Made by a program: the position numbers and the translations under genes. From the NCBI GenBank assembly GCA_016781635.1, contig JADDPY010000548.1:1-8250 (forward strand): DNA of 8,250 bases. Direction: 5' to 3'. The notes under the pieces are model-generated. The model did no database searches. It was not told where the DNA came from and saw only the letters and a list, made by a program, of their open reading frames with translations. Source of the stretch: Rubrobacter sp. Lineage in GTDB: Bacteria > Actinomycetota > Rubrobacteria > Rubrobacterales > Rubrobacteraceae. Below are positions 5,941-8,250 of the stretch, in pieces. How positions within the stretch are numbered: position 1 is the stretch's first letter; each line of letters starts with the position of its first letter.

Positions 5941-6192
5941 GTGGGAAAGGTACACCCGATCACCCTGCTCCTCGTCCTGCTCGGCGCCGTCCCTCTCGTG
6001 GTGGGCGGAGGCGGTCTCGTCTCCTTCCTGCTCCTGCGAGCCGGGTACGGCTATCTGATCGGGGGAGTCCTGCCGTTCTTCGCCTCCCTGCTGCTCGTCG
6101 GCGGCCTCGGCGCCCTGCTCGGGCGTGCGGCCTCCGGTAGGCGCCACGGAGGCCCGGGTGGGGGCCGAAACGGCGAGGCCGATGATGTATAG
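5941..6192 (+). CDS. Small two-helix membrane protein, unknown function
   Basis: An 83-residue protein starting at GTG 5941, 4 nt after the stop of the CsoR-family gene. Two hydrophobic segments (about residues 7-32 and 37-61) are joined by a short polar turn (RAGYGY) and followed by a basic, glycine-rich tail with GRRHGGPGGGRNG and an acidic end. The short N-terminus, the central arginine and the basic tail favour both ends facing the cytoplasm, but this is inference. No family is recognised. The Shine-Dalgarno sequence is weak, and the tight spacing suggests translational coupling. It overlaps the next gene by 8 nt. The real start could differ by a few codons. The coding assignment rests on the frame, hydrophobic pattern and operon fit. 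Confidence 0.65.
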   Translation: MGKVHPITLLLVLLGAVPLVVGGGGLVSFLLLRAGYGYLIGGVLPFFASLLLVGGLGALLGRAASGRRHGGPGGGRNGEADDV

Positions 6193-6493
6193 TCCCGCCC
6201 CTATGGAGCCCGGAAGAGCAGAAGGAGGCACGGACCTCGCCGCCGTGGAGGAGAAGCTCACGCGCCTCGAAAAGCTAGCGGAGAACCTGGAGACCGTACC
6301 GGACGGTGAGATCACCGGCGTCCTGGAGGAGGCGACCGCACTCCTCGGGGAGGTCAACGCGCGCATAGAGAAGGGCATCGAGGACTCCGAGAAGGAGGCA
6401 CGGGAGCTCGGGGACCTCATCCGCGAGGTGGACTTCGGCCCCTTCGACAAAGCCCTGGAGGACCTGGAGACACCACCGGGGGGGGGCCGGTAG
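6185..6493 (+). CDS. Small helical, coiled-coil-like protein, unknown function
   Basis: A 102-residue, strongly acidic, largely helical protein without cysteine. Two amphipathic helices (about residues 17-37 and 43-82) flank a short turn, TVPDGEI. The pattern AVEEKLTRLEKLAENLE, a PDGE turn, then LEEATALLGEVNARIEKGIEDSEKE resembles in length and register the small subunit of exodeoxyribonuclease VII (XseB). No large subunit gene (xseA) is in the window and I do not consider the match decisive. ATG 6185 is preferred because GAGG (6175-6178) lies 6 nt upstream; ATG at 6182 or 6203 is possible. The start overlaps the end of the membrane-protein gene, and the stop lies 2 nt before pyrE. A run of nine G (6478-6486) lies just before the stop codon. 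Confidence 0.7.
   Translation: MYSPAPMEPGRAEGGTDLAAVEEKLTRLEKLAENLETVPDGEITGVLEEATALLGEVNARIEKGIEDSEKEARELGDLIREVDFGPFDKALEDLETPPGGGR
6478..6486 (+). repeat. Homopolymer run of nine G before the pyrE start
   Basis: Nine consecutive G residues encode the GGG near the end of the small helical protein and stand 9 nt before the pyrE GTG. They may also serve as the pyrE Shine-Dalgarno region. A -1 shift at this run would read on through CCG GTA GGC into the pyrE GTG with no stop codon, joining the two proteins. Such runs are prone to replication, transcription and sequencing slippage. Confidence 0.9.
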
Positions 6494-6495
6494 GC

Positions 6496-7032
6496 GTGGA
6501 CGTCTCCGACTCCTCTCTGGCCTCGCGCGTACGAGAGGCCGCCCTTCTGGAGGGTGACTTTCTCCTGTCCAGCGGGCGCCGCAGCCGGTTCTACGTCGAC
6601 AAGTACCTCTTCTCCACGGAGCCCGGGCTCCTCCGGGACCTGGCTCGCGGGATCTCCCGCAAGCTCCCCGAGGGCACCGCGAAGCTCGCCGGTGTCGAGC
6701 TCGGCGCCGTACCGCTGGTGGCGGCGACGGCGCTTGAGACCGGGCTGCCCTACGTTATCGTCCGCAAGGGGACGAAGGAGTACGGGGCGAATGCCGGCAG
6801 GGCGATAGAGGGGCGCCTCGGGCCCGGCGAGAGGGTCGTCCTCATAGAGGATGTGGTCACCACGGGGACCCAGGTCTTGAGGGCCGCCGAGGTGTTGGAG
6901 CGTGAAGGAACCGAGATAGCAGGTATAGTAGCCGTCCTCGATCGTAGGCAAGAGCGCGTCCCGCGCCTCGGCTCCTACCCGTTCGAGGCCCTGCTCGGGC
7001 TGCAAGATTTAGGGCTCAAAAAGGGGGATTGA
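6496..7032 (+). CDS. pyrE: Orotate phosphoribosyltransferase (PyrE)
   Basis: A 178-residue type I phosphoribosyltransferase that converts orotate and PRPP to orotidine 5'-monophosphate, step five of de novo pyrimidine synthesis in the cytoplasm. The PRPP-binding signature VVLIEDVVTTGTQVL is at residues 114-128. The N-terminal substrate part has LLSSGRRSRFYVDKYLF (23-39). The catalytic flexible loop region RKGTKEYGANAGRAIEG (90-106) carries the expected lysines K91 and K94. Length is normal for compact actinobacterial and archaeal-type PyrE. The start is GTG at 6496, 2 nt after the preceding stop, with a G-rich sequence upstream. It is last in the murE operon, and its stop codon lies within the -35 of the HU promoter. 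pyrF follows after the HU gene. Confidence 0.93.
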   Translation: MDVSDSSLASRVREAALLEGDFLLSSGRRSRFYVDKYLFSTEPGLLRDLARGISRKLPEGTAKLAGVELGAVPLVAATALETGLPYVIVRKGTKEYGANAGRAIEGRLGPGERVVLIEDVVTTGTQVLRAAEVLEREGTEIAGIVAVLDRRQERVPRLGSYPFEALLGLQDLGLKKGD

Positions 7033-7057
7033 GGCACATCCTGGCCTTTGGTATATT
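7029..7057 (+). promoter_or_regulatory. Promoter of the HU gene, overlapping the pyrE stop
   Basis: TTGAGG (7029-7034) and TATATT (7052-7057, five of six to consensus) are spaced 17 bp, with a TG one base upstream of the -10 (7049-7050), making it an extended -10. Transcription should start near 7064, on the palindrome CCCCGGGG (7058-7065), giving a leader of about 48 nt with AAGGAGG (7095-7101). The pyrE TGA stop (7030-7032) lies inside the -35. This is the strongest promoter by eye in the window, as expected for an abundant nucleoid protein. Confidence 0.7.
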
Positions 7058-7111
7058 CCCCGGGGTATCCGGGAGGCCGGTACGGCAAACGTCCAAGGAG
7101 GCAACGGAGAA

Positions 7112-7384
7112 ATGAACAAAACCGAGTTGATCCAGAAGATAGCCGACGAGGCCAACTCCTCCCGGGGGGACGCTCAGCGCTTCTTTGAGGCGTTCCAGGG
7201 TGTCGTGACCGATGCCCTCAAGGGCGAGGGCGAAGTCCAGATCACGGGCTTCGGCAAGTTCTACGTGCAGAAGCGCGAGGCCCGAGAGGGCATCAACCCC
7301 CAGACGAAGGAGAAGATGAACATCGCCGCCTCCAAGGTGCCGAAGTTCACCGCCGGCAACGCCCTCAAAGAAGCTATCAGGTAA
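7112..7384 (+). CDS. hup: HU-family nucleoid-associated DNA-binding protein
   Basis: A 90-residue histone-like protein that bends and compacts DNA as a dimer. The helical N-terminus begins MNKTELIQKIADEA, as in the family. It continues with QITGFGKFYVQKREAREGINPQT (44-66), the beta-arm signature region with the NPQT at the arm tip, and ends with KVPKFTAGNALKEAI (75-89). It is the short form, without the lysine/alanine-rich C-terminal tail of mycobacterial and streptomycete HupB/HupS. ATG 7112 has the consensus Shine-Dalgarno AAGGAGG 10 nt upstream and a second GGAG closer by. The gene has its own extended -10 promoter and intrinsic terminator, so it is a separate transcription unit set between pyrE and pyrF. 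Confidence 0.96.
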   Translation: MNKTELIQKIADEANSSRGDAQRFFEAFQGVVTDALKGEGEVQITGFGKFYVQKREAREGINPQTKEKMNIAASKVPKFTAGNALKEAIR

Positions 7385-7407
7385 CGACCTGAAGGGGATC
7401 TTCTTCG

Positions 7408-7438
7408 AGCCGCGGGTCCACACGACCCGCGGCTTTTT
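7408..7438 (+). terminator. Intrinsic terminator of the HU gene
   Basis: A perfect 11-bp GC-rich stem, AGCCGCGGGTC (7408-7418) with GACCCGCGGCT (7424-7434), closes a CACAC loop and runs straight into TTTTT (7434-7438). It begins 24 nt after the HU stop codon. This is a textbook Rho-independent terminator and should separate HU from pyrF. Confidence 0.95.
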
Positions 7439-7480
7439 GCTGCCGAGAATCGCGTCCGCGACCCCGTCTGTCCTCCGCTA

Positions 7481-8250
7481 GTGGATGCCCTCGTCGAGTC
7501 CGCTCGCAAGAAGGGTAGCGCTGTCGTCGTGGGCCTCGACCCCAACCCTGCCTATCTGCCGCCCGAAATAGCAGGCAAGGGCCTGCCGGAGCATCTCGCG
7601 GCCCGCGAGCTCTGCCTCGACGTCCTCGAGGCCGTCGAGCCCCATGCCGCCGCCGTCAAGCTCCAATCGGCGTACTTCGAAAGGTTGGGTCCGGCTGGCG
7701 CGGCGGTCTACGCCGAAGTCCTCCGCGCATCGAGAGACCTCGGCCTGCCGACGATAGCGGACGTGAAGCGCGGGGACATCGGCCCCGTCGCCGCCGCCTA
7801 CGCCGAGGCCCACCTCTCCGTTTATGGCGCCACCACCGTCACCGTCAACCCCTACATGGGCGAGGACGCCGTCTCCCCGTTCCTCGAAGAGGCACGCAAG
7901 CTCGGGCGCGGGGGCGGCGCCTTCGTGCTCGTAGCGACCTCCAACCCCTCGGCCGGAGATATCCAGAACGCCTCGGAGCCGCCGCTGTACGAGGCCGCCG
8001 CGCGCCTCGTGGAGAACCTCGGGCGGGTAGGCCCCTCCGGCTACGGGGACGCGGGTGCCGTCGTGGGAGTTACCCGCCCGGCTCTGGGGCGTAGGGTCCG
8101 GGAGCTCCTGCCGCGCGCGCTTTTCCTCTCGCCGGGGTACGGGGCGCAGAGCGGCGATGCCGCGGGTGTGCGGGCTCTCCTCGACGAGCGCGACGCCGGT
8201 GTGCTCGTCAACAGCAGCCGGGGCATCATACGCGCCTTCGAAGAAGCTCC
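7481..8250 (+). CDS. pyrF: Orotidine 5'-phosphate decarboxylase, type 2 (PyrF), 3' end outside the window
   Basis: At least 256 codons are present, open at the right edge. The enzyme decarboxylates OMP to UMP, the last step of de novo UMP synthesis. Motifs in order: VVGLDPNP (16-23), VKLQSAYFE (59-67), ADVKRGDIG (93-101) with catalytic D94/K96/D99, TVNPYMGEDAVSPF (121-134), VATSNPSAGDIQ (151-162), VVGVTRP (194-200), SPGYGAQSG (217-225) and VNSSRGI (243-249). These mark the long type 2 form found in actinobacteria and myxobacteria. That form is usually about 270-280 residues, so only a short C-terminal piece is missing. GTG 7481 is the first possible start after the HU terminator in this frame and gives the normal N-terminal length. 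No Shine-Dalgarno sequence and no convincing promoter are seen in the 42 bases between terminator and start. Confidence 0.94.
   Translation, partial: MDALVESARKKGSAVVVGLDPNPAYLPPEIAGKGLPEHLAARELCLDVLEAVEPHAAAVKLQSAYFERLGPAGAAVYAEVLRASRDLGLPTIADVKRGDIGPVAAAYAEAHLSVYGATTVTVNPYMGEDAVSPFLEEARKLGRGGGAFVLVATSNPSAGDIQNASEPPLYEAAARLVENLGRVGPSGYGDAGAVVGVTRPALGRRVRELLPRALFLSPGYGAQSGDAAGVRALLDERDAGVLVNSSRGIIRAFEEA

Noticed and set aside
5929..7005. Long open frame on the minus strand opposite the membrane, helical and pyrE genes
   Set aside because: It has no domain signature and lies opposite three tightly packed genes, one of which (pyrE) is certain.

Overview
The window is high-GC bacterial chromosome with tightly packed genes, many GTG starts, and a mostly housekeeping gene set. 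An actinobacterium is the best fit, probably a deep-branching one of the Rubrobacter kind. This rests on the primary sigma factor, the actinobacterial-type long PyrF, the HU protein and the codon use; no rRNA is present, so the placement is inference.

Layout. (1) 1-1924, plus strand: a TetR-family regulator (152-823) with its own promoter and a candidate operator, followed 51 nt later by a protein that joins a cupin domain to a C-terminal membrane domain (875-1924). This is the most accessory-looking part. Bases 1-74 hold nothing I can support. (2) 2011-3934, minus strand: the primary sigma factor gene sigA (3934 to 2831), overlapped by 17 nt by an inositol-monophosphatase-family gene (2847 to 2011). 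A strong imperfect hairpin lies at the 5' end of the phosphatase gene. (3) 3935-4173: a divergent, relatively AT-rich intergenic region between sigA and murE. It contains a 12-bp inverted repeat with a 52-nt spacer, a small palindrome at its centre, a C6 tract, and two candidate promoters. (4) 4174-7032, plus strand: a compact putative operon of murE, a CsoR/RcnR/FrmR-family regulator, a small two-helix membrane protein, a small helical (coiled-coil-like) protein, and pyrE. Gaps are 5, 4, -8 and 2 nt. (5) 7029-7438: a self-contained HU gene with an extended -10 promoter overlapping the pyrE stop, and a textbook intrinsic terminator. (6) 7481 to the right edge: pyrF, truncated by the window end.

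How the genes fit together. MurE builds the peptidoglycan stem peptide, and PyrE and PyrF carry out the last two steps of UMP synthesis, which feeds the UDP-sugar precursors of the wall. So the plus-strand block links wall and pyrimidine supply, while SigA and HU are general transcription and nucleoid factors. The most unusual items are a CsoR-family protein with none of the usual Cys/His metal or thiol ligands, encoded inside the murE-pyrE operon; a MurE without the usual meso-DAP-specificity motif; and the structured sigA/murE intergenic region. No mobile element, CRISPR array, tRNA or rRNA was seen.
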